Below, one piece after another: positions 24,955 to 32,452 of a stretch of 64,000 nucleotides of DNA (its first letter is position 1; every line of letters starts with the position of its first letter). Position numbers and translations under genes: made by a program. Below the pieces are notes generated by a model that did not search any database, was not told the DNA's origin, and saw nothing but the letters and a program-made list of their open reading frames with translations. The DNA is from Methylobacterium aquaticum. GTDB taxonomy: Bacteria; Pseudomonadota; Alphaproteobacteria; Rhizobiales; Beijerinckiaceae. The stretch spans positions 6,541,001 through 6,605,000 of the forward strand of contig NZ_CP043627.1 of assembly GCF_016804325.1 (NCBI RefSeq). Reading direction: 5' to 3'.

Positions 24955-25416
24955 ATGGCCGACACGAAGTCCCGCAGCCGCCTTCTGGCAGAGACCGGCC
25001 ACGCCATCCTCTCGATGGGCGTCACCAGCTCCACGGCCTACCTGGCCCTTGGCAGCGAGGCGGAGCGCGAGGCGTTCCTTCGCGCCCTGTTCGATGACAA
25101 TGACGTCGTCTACCTCGTTTTCTGGCTCAACGCTGACGAGTTCACGTTCCTTCCTGCGAAGGGGGATAGGGCGCTCGCCGCGGTGGGGCCCGCCACGAAG
25201 GCGGATGCCTTTTTCGTAGCCTCGTTTGAGGAGGCGATCATTCTCGGCATGGACCTGGGCGACGACGATGCTCGCCGGTACCTCCCGAGGCTGACGCCTT
25301 CGCACATCCCGCCCACGAGCCGGTTCCGCGCGTTCGACGAGGAGTTCCTGACGGCGGCCGAGGAGCGCCGGCGGCGCCGGGATGCCAAGCGCGCGAAGGG
25401 GGCGGCCCATGGCTAA
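24955..25416 (+). CDS. Cargo hypothetical protein 1, module A
   Basis: 153 residues from ATG 24955 (MADTKSRSRLLAETGHAILS) with GAGGA upstream; ATG 24904 is less likely. Alternating sheet/helix pattern (DNDVVYLVFWLNADEFTFLP, ADAFFVASFEEAIILGMDLG) and a strongly basic C-terminus (ERRRRRDAKRAKG). No domain recognised. It overlaps the next gene by 8 bp. It sits between the GTTAACC motif and the hairpin array, where module B carries an unrelated protein. Confidence 0.55.
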   Translation: MADTKSRSRLLAETGHAILSMGVTSSTAYLALGSEAEREAFLRALFDDNDVVYLVFWLNADEFTFLPAKGDRALAAVGPATKADAFFVASFEEAIILGMDLGDDDARRYLPRLTPSHIPPTSRFRAFDEEFLTAAEERRRRRDAKRAKGAAHG

Positions 25417-25783
25417 GCGCCCCCGCCGAAAGGCCCGCCTGGCCCCGCGGCCTGTCCCGGTGGCGACCGACGAGGCCATCGAGCGCCTGGAGCGGTACCT
25501 CTACCAGCGCTTCGGGTCGCTGCCTCGCCCGGTCACGCACGTCTCCCGGGCTAGGACGCTGGACGACGGATTCGCCGCCGACGTCCAGCTTTTCGACGGC
25601 AGCCGCTCCATCCTCATCGTGCGCCACGTGGAGGGGCGCGATCCTGAGGAGCGGTGGTGCATGCGGGGAAAGTACGAGCCGGAGGGTCCCTCCGGCTTCT
25701 ACTGGAACACCATCGCAGAGGGCTGGGTCCGCGCCACCGATGAGGAGGCTGAGGCAGCTATAGCGGCAGGGCACTGCCTGTAA
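25409..25783 (+). CDS. Cargo hypothetical protein 2, module A
   Basis: 124 residues. Basic N-terminus (MAKRPRRKARLAPRP), then ATDEAIERLERYLYQRFGSL, SILIVRHVEGRDPEERWCMR, YWNTIAEGWVRATDEEAEAA. No domain recognised. It overlaps the end of cargo protein 1 and stops 9 bp before the first hairpin of the array, so the array may lie on the same transcript. Confidence 0.55.
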   Translation: MAKRPRRKARLAPRPVPVATDEAIERLERYLYQRFGSLPRPVTHVSRARTLDDGFAADVQLFDGSRSILIVRHVEGRDPEERWCMRGKYEPEGPSGFYWNTIAEGWVRATDEEAEAAIAAGHCL

Positions 25784-25792
25784 CACCAGAGG

Positions 25793-25992
25793 CCGTGCCT
25801 AAGGGCACGGATGAACCAGCCTTCACATCCGAGGCCACCACCGTGAACCCCCGTGCCAACATGAGCACGGATTACCCATCGTGCGCGATTCCACCGGTCA
25901 GTTGTCCAACCCCGTGCCATTGCGAGCACGGATTGCCCCTCCTTCACTTGCGCGGCCACTACCGCGAACTCCCCGTGCCTCTGAGCACGGAT
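25793..25992 (+). repeat. Array of four CCGTGC...GCACGG hairpins, module A
   Basis: Units at 25793-25812, 25851-25872, 25912-25933 and 25973-25992. Each reads CCGTGCC, a 3- to 8-base loop, then GCACGGAT; the first has a 7-bp stem with loop TAAG. Start-to-start spacing is 58, 61 and 61 bp, and spacers are 38-39 bp. Spacers 1 and 3 resemble each other (CCTTCAC, GGCCAC, GAAC in register), while spacer 2 resembles the single spacer of the array at 29334-29410. A 120-bp dimer has thus been duplicated. It is not a CRISPR: the repeats are short, the spacers are related, and no cas gene is present. Confidence 0.75.
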
Positions 25993-26000
25993 AACTCAAA

Positions 26001-26098
26001 GGGCTCTGCAGGCCCACCTCCGTGGCGGCCACACACGGGTCAAAGTGGCCATGAACGCGCTGCCCGCCGGGAGGCCCTGCGGCGCGGTCGAAACCGAA
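26001..26098 (+). ncRNA. Conserved structured tail, module A (candidate RNA)
   Basis: Directly after the array come three potential stem-loops: GGGC/GCCC (26001-26015), GGCCAC/GTGGCC (26027-26050) and CGCTGC/GCGGCG enclosing GCC-GGGA-GGC (26058-26084), then GGTCGAAACCGAA. The same three stems occur in the same order at 29415-29503, although the loop of the second differs in sequence and length. The GGGA loop is a GNRA tetraloop only if the plus strand is transcribed. This suggests a structured RNA ending the cargo transcript, but expression is unproven. Confidence 0.45.
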
Positions 26099-26118
26099 CC
26101 GCATTCCGAGAGGCGGGG

Positions 26119-26679
26119 CTAGTCGTCCCCGCCTTCGGCCTCCATCGCGCGCCCGAGCCGGAGCTCCTCAGGCTCCTCGGGCGTCGCCGCCATCCTCTCG
26201 CGGATCTCCTCAAGCGAGGCCGGCCGGTAACCCCACCGGTCGACGCCGACGTCGCAGCTTCGCGCCGTGTCCGGCAGGAGCCCGTGCGTGTGCCCGAAGC
26301 AGTGGCGCGAGCCCCGGAATGCGCCGACCCAGGCGCGCATCGGGTAGTGGGAAAAGACCCACCTTTCGCCGGCAAGCTTCGGCGTCGCCAAGTCGTAGAC
26401 GGCGTGCCAGCCCAAGCCGGTCGTCTTTGTCTTGTCGTGGTTGCCCCGGCATAGAATCTTGCGGCCGCGCAGGCGCCGAAATAGCGCCGCGAGCTCTTCC
26501 GGCGTTCCCCCGAGCGCGAAGTCGCCGAGGTGCCAGACCTCGTCGCGCGGGCCGACGACCGAGTTCCAGGCTTGCACCAGGAACTCGTTGTGCTCCGCGA
26601 CGTCGGCGAACGGGCGACCGCACATGGCGAGCACGCCGACGTGGTTGAAGTGCGTATCGGCGGTTACGAAAATGGTCAT
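26119..26679 (-). CDS. Calcineurin-like metallophosphoesterase
   Basis: 186 residues from ATG 26679 (MTIFVTADTHFNHVGVLAMC). The metal-binding motifs of the family are in order: D-x-H in TADTHFNH, GDFAL (WHLGDFALGG), GNHD in ILCRGNHDKTK, H in VFSHYPM, and GHTHG. It resembles the phage/plasmid-type phosphoesterases annotated as 2',3'-cyclic phosphodiesterase-like or simply metallophosphatase; the substrate is unknown. The gene is convergent with module A: its stop lies about 20 bp from the RNA-like tail. It reads away from the broken integrase upstream (37 bp gap), so both may belong to the same element. Confidence 0.85.
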   Translation of the reverse strand: MTIFVTADTHFNHVGVLAMCGRPFADVAEHNEFLVQAWNSVVGPRDEVWHLGDFALGGTPEELAALFRRLRGRKILCRGNHDKTKTTGLGWHAVYDLATPKLAGERWVFSHYPMRAWVGAFRGSRHCFGHTHGLLPDTARSCDVGVDRWGYRPASLEEIRERMAATPEEPEELRLGRAMEAEGGDD

Positions 26680-26716
26680 GAGGGCAGCCTCCGTAGCAGG
26701 GGCTGCCGCCACGCGG

Positions 26717-28167
26717 TCACGCCCCGGATGGTCTATTGGTTGCGGTGGGGCGTATCGGGCGTTTCACGGCGTCTCTCCGTCGGCCGGCGTTTCGAGACTG
26801 TGTGGATCGCAACTCGAGATTCGGCGGGCAAGCGGGGGCGGCCGCCTCCGGCGAGTTATCCCTGGGCTCCGTCGGTTTCCGCTCCTCGGCGGGCTTGCGC
26901 TTCGTGCGGGGAGGGCGGGGAGGGGGCTCTGGCAGGGGGATGAGGGCCAGCGCGGCGCGCTCCCGCTCGTAGGCCTCCAGGACGGCGTCGACCCAGAGTG
27001 TCATGCCCTCCGCCTTCAGCGCCATGCGTTGCGAGCGGTCGTAGTGCAGCCGCGTCACGGCCTCGGTCCGCTCGCGCTCGTCCTCGTTCTTGCTGGGCTT
27101 GTGCGCAAGCATGGCGCTCGCCGCGCCGCCCAGCCTGCGGTCGCCGAGATAGGTGCCGAGGCCGCGCCGGGCGTCGTGCGGGATCCAGCGCTCGATGCCG
27201 TGCAGTGCGAAGAAGTCCTGTCGCCCAGGCTTCGGGTTCCCGTCGGCGTCGAGGCCCTGGAGCCGGCCCAGAACCTTATTGACCGTGCCCTGGTCGGCGT
27301 GGCTCTCGCTGCGGGCGGAGGGGCATGCCCAGGGCGAACGCTCGTCAAGCTCCGCCCAGATTCGCTCCAGCACCGCCAACGCGGCCGGGGGCAGCGGAAG
27401 GGCATGGGGACGGCCACCGGACCGCCCACCCTTCATTTCGACCCCGGTCCAGTTCGCGCTCAGCCAGCCCGGCATGCCGTCCAACGAGAACAGGCGGTCA
27501 CGCCGGAGAACCGACACCGGGAACGTTCGCTGGCCCGTAAGGACGACGAGCCACAGCATGGCGAGCGCCCCCGTCCCGGTTCTATGCTCCGTCTGCCCGA
27601 GCGACCTGTGCCGCTCGGCGACGGCCAGCGTCCGGGCGAGTTCGTCGACGGTCGGGACGTGGTCGCGCGTGCCGGGCTTGTACCGGATCGCCCAGCGCTT
27701 CCACCATTCATAATCGCAGGTGTCGAGGCCGCTGATGCCGGCGTTGTACTGCCAGGCCCACGACATCATTTCCTTGGCCCTGCTGGACGACCCGGCGCGC
27801 CGCAGAGACCGCGTTGCTCTTCACGACCGCGTTCCGGACGCCCTCCAGATCGGCGATGCGGACATCGGAGACGAGCCGGTCCCGGATGCGGTCGAACGCG
27901 GGGTGGCGCAGGTAAGCCTCGTACTTGCGTTCATAGCCCGGCTTGAGGTCGGGCGCCTTGGCCGCGAGGAACTCCTCCGTGAGGTCCGCGCCAGAGCCAG
28001 GGCCCGTAGGCGCGCCGGTCGGCCTCGGTCTGCCCCGGGGTGTCGTCCACCGCCGCGGCGACCTCGGCGGACGCAGCCACGTCGGCCGTCTGGCCCATCG
28101 ACGCCTCGAAGGCCGAAACCTGGCGCCGGGGGTCCCGACCGCGCTTGAGAGAGATCTTCGCGAGGGC
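26717..28167 (-). pseudogene. Second tyrosine recombinase, frameshifted and N-terminally truncated
   Basis: Three frames carry one protein: VSAFEASMGQTADVAASAEV ... RAYGPWLWR; then DLTEEFLAAKAPDLKPGYER ... RVVQQG; then EMMSWAWQYNAGISGLDTCD to the end. Extra single bases near 28005 and 27785 explain the shifts. It parallels the integrase at 16800-18410 (REYGPWEYQDLVDLYLAEKL). Catalytic residues persist: Arg in VLTGQRTFPV, HxxR in IPHDARRGLG, Tyr in VTRLHYDRSQ. The N-terminal arm-binding part is missing: a stop precedes 28167. It ends with a long basic proline-rich tail. Probably a dead integrase of a second, related element. Confidence 0.8.
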
Positions 28168-28209
28168 GGCTTAACGGAAAGCCTGGGCCGGGGGCGGCTC
28201 CGTGAAATT

Positions 28210-28235
28210 GTCATCCACCCCCGGGGGTGGATGAC
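28210..28235. repeat. Perfect 26-bp palindrome
   Basis: Two 13-base arms (GTCATCCACCCCC and its exact complement) meet without a spacer, then GTTTTTA follows on the plus side. It lies between the dead integrase and the module B alpha relic. It could be a terminator, an operator or a recombination site. Transcripts entering it from the left on the plus strand are not evident, so a terminator role is doubtful. Confidence 0.6.
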
Positions 28236-28377
28236 GTTTTTACGGGGCGGGCACGTCGCGGTCCGGAGGGCGCCGGCTCCCAAGGTCAGCGTACCGGGCC
28301 CGACACCTGGGGGACGTATTGGCTCGCCCCCGCTTGCCCCACGCCTTGGGCTACCGGCACGCCACCATCTCCTGTCC

Positions 28378-28615
28378 ATGGCGCCCTTCGACGAAGAGCG
28401 AGGCATCGTCACCACGTCGACGCCTCAGATGGACCACAGGATTTGCAAGAAGATCCCGGGGGGCAGCGGCATTTCGTCGAGCGCGAGAGCCTGCGGAGGC
28501 GTGTGACGGAGATCCGGCACAGCCACCTCTCGGCGCTTCTCATGTCGTCGCTGGCGACGGAGACGCTAACGAATATCTGGCGCCCTTTGGCGAGTCTGCC
28601 GCCTTTGCTGGTTAA
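28378..28615 (+). pseudogene. Small protein 'alpha', module B copy, two frameshifts
   Basis: Pieces in three frames line up with the module A protein: ICKKIPGG, then QRHFVERESLRRRVTEIRHS, HLSALLMSSL, then GDGDANEYLAPFGESAAFAG. The first break is in a G run near 28456-28462, and the second near 28552. The stop TAA at 28613-28615 lies inside the GTTAACC motif exactly as in module A. The start (ATG 28378) is uncertain because the N-terminal residues do not match. Either it is decaying or the sequence has indels. Confidence 0.5.
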
Positions 28616-28628
28616 CCACTTATTAACC
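28611..28628 (+). promoter_or_regulatory. GTTAACC direct-repeat motif, module B
   Basis: GTTAACCACTTATTAACC, differing by one base from the copy at 24762-24779 and again overlapping the alpha stop codon. The following 115 bp leader also shows patchy similarity to module A (TTGT...ATGGGGC...CGCCC). Likely a shared control element for the cargo gene. Confidence 0.5.
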
Positions 28629-28726
28629 ATCCCGGTGGATGTCCCGATGTTTACCATGACATGCGAAGGCATCTGGGATAGGATGGACTGACGATTACAG
28701 CCGGATTTGTCTCCTTTGTATGGGGC

Positions 28727-29323
28727 ATGTCGCCCCTGCGTGGGAGCTTTGACGTGTCGGAACATGGATTGCGCCGGGAACGGTACCCGGTCGGCGACTT
28801 CATCTGGACTAACCTGAGCGAGGCGGAGCGCGCCCATCTCCGCCGGTTCGCGCGTGACGCAGACGGGCGTGACGAGGAAGACGAGGGATATTGCACCCTG
28901 GGAAACGCGGGCCTCAGCGTGCCTGGCGAACCGGGCGAGCCTGTCGAGGATGGGGACCTGCGCCTCCTGCTGGAATACATGTCGTCTGCGCGCCTCATCG
29001 ACGTCCCGACTGACGAGGGCGAATGGTACTACATCCTCGGTCTCGCGACCCCGACTGAGGGGTCGCGAGACCGTATCGGGCGCCTGTTCGCGTTGGCCAC
29101 CGACATCGACGATGAGGAGGCCTTCGACGAGGAGGAGCGGTCGGAACGCATCGTGGAGTGGCAGCGGCAGTGTGCCCGGCTCCGGGCGCTCCGGCGGTTG
29201 GGCTATCTCGACCCGGAAGTGCCGGCGCGGCCAGCCCTTACGCGGTGGGCCGAGGAGGGCGGTCCTATTCCGGTTGTAGACAACGGGAGCGCGCAACTCG
29301 ATCTCGACATCGAGGGGGAGTAG
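28727..29323 (+). CDS. Cargo hypothetical protein, module B
   Basis: 198 residues, strongly acidic (DADGRDEEDEGYCTLGN, TDIDDEEAFDEEERSERIVE). Hydrophobic-core stretches are DLRLLLEYMSSARLIDVPT and GEWYYILGLATP. No domain recognised, and no similarity to the module A cargo proteins is visible. The start could also be GTG 28754. It lies between the GTTAACC motif and the two-unit hairpin array, which begins 10 bp after its stop. Confidence 0.6.
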   Translation: MSPLRGSFDVSEHGLRRERYPVGDFIWTNLSEAERAHLRRFARDADGRDEEDEGYCTLGNAGLSVPGEPGEPVEDGDLRLLLEYMSSARLIDVPTDEGEWYYILGLATPTEGSRDRIGRLFALATDIDDEEAFDEEERSERIVEWQRQCARLRALRRLGYLDPEVPARPALTRWAEEGGPIPVVDNGSAQLDLDIEGE

Positions 29324-29333
29324 CTTACTTACA

Positions 29334-29410
29334 CCGTGCCCTTGGCACGGATAAACCATTGTGCGCGATTCCACCGATTAGATGTCCAACCCCGTGCCAA
29401 GAGCACGGAT
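29334..29410 (+). repeat. Array of two CCGTGC...GCACGG hairpins, module B
   Basis: Units at 29334-29352 (7-bp stem, loop CTT) and 29392-29410, 58 bp apart. The 39-base spacer matches spacer 2 of module A over most of its length (GTGCGCGATTCCACCG, TGTCCAACC). The layout equals module A minus one dimer, so the two arrays share ancestry and differ in unit number. Confidence 0.75.
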
Positions 29411-29414
29411 CTCA

Positions 29415-29515
29415 GGGCTCTGCAGGGCCCACGTTCACTCCGTGGTGGCCACCCTCGGGAAACGTGGCCTGGATCGCGCTGCCCGCCGGGAGGCCCTGCG
29501 GCGCGGTCGAAAAAC
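29415..29515 (+). ncRNA. Conserved structured tail, module B (candidate RNA)
   Basis: Stem-loops GGGC/GCCC (29415-29430), GGCCAC/GTGGCC (29447-29469, loop of 11 bases versus 12 in module A) and CGCTGC/GCGGCG with inner GCC-GGGA-GGC (29477-29503) match the module A tail, as does the trailing GCGCGGTCGAAAA. Preservation of the stems while the loops drift favours a folded RNA, though two copies are too few to prove covariation. Confidence 0.45.
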
Positions 29516-29548
29516 GAACAACCTACAAGTTGGACTGACATGAACTCC

Positions 29549-30334
29549 TCAGGCGGTTCCGAGAAGGTCCAGGATCGCGCGCCGGTCGGCCACCACGCCC
29601 GGGTCCTCGCGGTGGCGCGGATAGGATCGATTGCAAGGTATGTCGGCCCTGATGCGGGCCGGCCGCTCCGAGAAGACCAGGATGCGCTGGGCCAGCATCA
29701 GGGCTTCCTCCACGTCGTGGGTCACCAGAAGCGCGGTGAAGCCCTTGTCCTGCCACAGCCGCACCAGCTCGGCCTGCATCGTCAGCCGGGTCAGTGAATC
29801 GAGCTTGCCCAGCGGCTCGTCGAGCAGCAGCAGCGGCGGCGCGTTGACGAGAGCGCGGGCTAGTGCCACCCGCTGCGCCATGCCGCCCGAGAGCTGGTGC
29901 GGGAAGGCGTCGGCGAAGCCCGACAGGCCGACCAGGGCCAAGGTCTCTTCGATCCGGCCGCGTTCCGCCCGGCCGCGCCCGCGGGCCTCCGGGCCGATCG
30001 CGACGTTGCCGAGGACGCTGCGCCAGGGATAGAGCGTCGGGTCCTGGAACACGAGGCCACGGGACGGGTGCGGGCCGCGCAAGGGAGCGCTATCGACGTC
30101 GATTCGGCCCTCGTTCGGCGGCTCGAGCCCGGCAACGAGGCGCAGGAGGGTCGACTTCCCGCATCCCGACGGCCCGAGCAGGGCTACGAACTCGCCCGGC
30201 GCGACGTCGAACGACACGCCGTCGAGCACCGGGAGCGGCGCCTTCTTCAGCGCGAAGGCGTGGTGCACGTCGCGAAGCGAGACGGCGGCGCCGCGGGCGG
30301 GCGCCTCGAATCGTGCGATCAGGCCAGCTACCAT
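29549..30334 (-). CDS. ABC transporter ATP-binding protein (SsuB/TauB type)
   Basis: 261 residues from ATG 30334. Walker A GPSGCGKST, Q-loop LVFQDPTLYPW, signature LSGGMAQRVALARAL, Walker B LLLLDEPLGKLD and switch histidine LLVTHDVEEAL are all intact. This is the nitrate/sulfonate/taurine-type family, working as a cytoplasmic dimer on two permease copies. It overlaps the permease stop by 7 bp, so the two are coupled. Together with the binding protein at 31334 it forms an SsuABC-like importer; a sulfonate or related organosulfur substrate is inferred from the neighbouring SoxC, OsmC and LLM genes. Confidence 0.93.
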   Translation of the reverse strand: MVAGLIARFEAPARGAAVSLRDVHHAFALKKAPLPVLDGVSFDVAPGEFVALLGPSGCGKSTLLRLVAGLEPPNEGRIDVDSAPLRGPHPSRGLVFQDPTLYPWRSVLGNVAIGPEARGRGRAERGRIEETLALVGLSGFADAFPHQLSGGMAQRVALARALVNAPPLLLLDEPLGKLDSLTRLTMQAELVRLWQDKGFTALLVTHDVEEALMLAQRILVFSERPARIRADIPCNRSYPRHREDPGVVADRRAILDLLGTA

Positions 30335-31323
30335 TGGACGAGGCCCTTCTGCCAGGAGAGGAGACGGTCGCGCAGCCGGAACAGCAGGGTGATCAGGCCC
30401 GAGCAGGCGAGCGCCATCACGGCGAGCGCCGCGTACATGTTGGCATAGGCTGCCCAACCCTGGGCCCATTGAAGGTACCAACCGAGGCCGGCCTTCACGC
30501 CCAGCATCTCGGCCACCACCAGCACCGCGAAGGAGCTGCCGAGCCCCATGAACAGCCCGACGAAGACGTGCGGCAGGGCCGCCGGGATCGCGACGCGGAG
30601 GATCAGGAAGCCCTCGCGGGCGCCGAGCGTTCGGGCGACGTCGTAATAGGCCTTGTTGACCCCGGCGATGCCCGACCAGGTCAGCACCGTGACGGGAAAG
30701 CCGGTGGCGAGCGCGACAAGGAAGGTCGAGGCCGAGCCGCTCGACGGGAAGACGAAGAAGGCGAGCGGTAGCCAGGCGGTGGCTGGCAGCGGGCCGACGA
30801 AGCGCAGCACCGGATGCACCCAGTAGCCGACGCTCTGCGACCAGCCGACCGCGACCCCGAGGGTGAAGCCGGCGAGCGCGCCGAGGGCGTAGCCGCCGGC
30901 CAGCAGCCGCAGGGAATGCCAGACGCTGTCGGCGAGCCGCGCGTAATCCTCGACGAAGACCTCCAGGATCGCCTGGGGCGGCGGGAAGAACGGCATCGGC
31001 AGCCAGGCACGCTTGGCGGTCGCGACCTCCCATAGACCCAGCAGGGCGGCGAGCACGATCAGCCAGGGCGACCAGCCCTGGACCCGCCGGACGAGGCCGG
31101 TCTCGCCCGGGGTAAGGAAGCCCGCCGCCAGGATCACCGCCCCGACCCCGGCAAGCCCGATGGCGAGTTCGCGGGTGAGACCGAAATCCCCAAGGTCGAG
31201 CGGCAGCGCGACGAGGGCGGAGAGCCCGATCCAGGCGGTGGCCGCAGCGACCGAAGCAGGGGCGGGCAGGAAGGCGGGGCGCCGGACGGTGCCCGCCGCC
31301 TGGGGAAGCGCGATGTCGCTCAC
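30328..31323 (-). CDS. ABC transporter permease (SsuC/TauC type)
   Basis: 331 residues with about six or more membrane helices in the C-terminal 250 residues and an extra N-terminal hydrophobic region. The EAA loop that docks the ATPase is present (ARTLGAREGFLILRVAIPAA, then LPHVFVGL). It starts 10 bp after the binding-protein stop and overlaps the ATPase gene. It is the inner-membrane channel of an organosulfur-type importer. Confidence 0.92.
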   Translation of the reverse strand: MSDIALPQAAGTVRRPAFLPAPASVAAATAWIGLSALVALPLDLGDFGLTRELAIGLAGVGAVILAAGFLTPGETGLVRRVQGWSPWLIVLAALLGLWEVATAKRAWLPMPFFPPPQAILEVFVEDYARLADSVWHSLRLLAGGYALGALAGFTLGVAVGWSQSVGYWVHPVLRFVGPLPATAWLPLAFFVFPSSGSASTFLVALATGFPVTVLTWSGIAGVNKAYYDVARTLGAREGFLILRVAIPAALPHVFVGLFMGLGSSFAVLVVAEMLGVKAGLGWYLQWAQGWAAYANMYAALAVMALACSGLITLLFRLRDRLLSWQKGLVQW

Positions 31324-31333
31324 GGGCGCCGCC

Positions 31334-32410
31334 TCAGCTCAGGACGTCGGCATAGACGCGCTCGGCGAATCGCTTCGCGTCGGTGCGGGCGCGGATCACC
31401 TTCACGGTCTTCAACTCGTCGACGTAAGCCGCGATCTGCTGCTTGAGCTCGGCCCCGAGGGGGTGGTGATGGTGGGTGTGGCTGCGCAGCATCGCGGCGA
31501 GTTCGTCCACCGAGCCCTTGCCGCCGTAGCCGGCATAGACCTTGGCGGCGTAGTCGGGATCGTGTGCCACCCGGGTACCGGCCTCGAGCAGCGCCCGGGT
31601 GAGGGACGCCGCCACCGGGCGCTCGTCGCGCACCAGCGAGCCGCGCAGCGCCAGGATGCAGCAGGTGCGGTCGTGGTACTCGGCCGAGAGATTGTTGGCG
31701 ACCTCGGTCAGGCGGGTGTCCTTGGCCCACAGGAAGGTGCGCGGATCGCCGTCAGCGAGCGCCTGGGCCTCGCCCTTCTCGACCGCGAGGTTGAGGAGAT
31801 CGAGGGGATAGACCCGCCACTCGACCTCGCGTTCGGGATCGATCCCGCGCTTGGCGAGCAGCAGGCTGAAGAAGTTCTTGGCCGGCGAGGCCTGGTCGCT
31901 CACCGCGATCACCTTGCCCTTCAGCGACTCCAGGCTGGTCGCCCCGGCCGACTTGGCGCCAAGCAGCCGCATGCAGCCGCCGTGGATGCCCGCCGTGACC
32001 TTGACGTCGAAGCCCTGCTCCAGGGGTTTGAGCCAGCGCAGGGCCATGCCGATGCCGGCATCCGCCTTGCCGGTGGCGATCGCCTCCAGCAGCTGCTCGG
32101 TCGAGCCGCCGAAATTGACGAACTCGACGTCGAGCCCGTGCCGGGCGAACACCCCGCTCTCCTTGGCGACGGGCGCCGCGGCGGTGCAGATCGCCGAGGC
32201 GTTCCAGGCGAGCTTGATCGGGCGCAGGGCGCCTGCAGGCGACGGCCCCTCGGCCGCCACCCGGCATATCGGCGCGCCGGCAAGGTCCGGCACCGGCAGG
32301 AGCCCGGCCGAGGAGGGCGAGCCGATGAGGCCGAGCGGTGCCGCGAGGCCGAGCGTGCCGGCGCGGGCGAGGAAGCGGCGGCGGGTGTGGGGAAGGGGAG
32401 GGAGCGTCAT
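31334..32410 (-). CDS. ABC transporter substrate-binding protein (SsuA/NMT1-like), Tat-exported
   Basis: 358 residues. The N-terminus has a twin-arginine signal (HTRRRFLARAGTLGLAAPLG). The mature part matches the NMT1/SsuA periplasmic-binding fold: LAWNASAICTAAAPVAKESG, FARHGLDVEFVNFGGSTEQL, ALATGKADAGIGMAL-type lobe motifs, and LKGKVIAVSDQASPAKNFFS. It captures the substrate in the periplasm for the adjacent permease. It is the first gene of the transporter operon; the OsmC gene lies 42 bp upstream on the same strand and may be co-transcribed. Ligand unknown, most likely a sulfonate, sulfate ester or similar. Confidence 0.9.
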   Translation of the reverse strand: MTLPPLPHTRRRFLARAGTLGLAAPLGLIGSPSSAGLLPVPDLAGAPICRVAAEGPSPAGALRPIKLAWNASAICTAAAPVAKESGVFARHGLDVEFVNFGGSTEQLLEAIATGKADAGIGMALRWLKPLEQGFDVKVTAGIHGGCMRLLGAKSAGATSLESLKGKVIAVSDQASPAKNFFSLLLAKRGIDPEREVEWRVYPLDLLNLAVEKGEAQALADGDPRTFLWAKDTRLTEVANNLSAEYHDRTCCILALRGSLVRDERPVAASLTRALLEAGTRVAHDPDYAAKVYAGYGGKGSVDELAAMLRSHTHHHHPLGAELKQQIAAYVDELKTVKVIRARTDAKRFAERVYADVLS

Positions 32411-32452
32411 CGTCCGGGGGCTGTCGGGAAGGCTTCGGCGGGGGTGAGGGCG

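Noticed and set aside
25793..25992. CRISPR array
   Set aside because: Repeats are only about 20 bp, have variable loops, spacers are related to one another by duplication, and no cas gene is present.
25793..26098. ToxIN-type RNA antitoxin
   Set aside because: No ToxN-like gene follows or precedes; the cargo proteins show no such motifs, and the repeat unit lacks the tandem 34-36 nt form.
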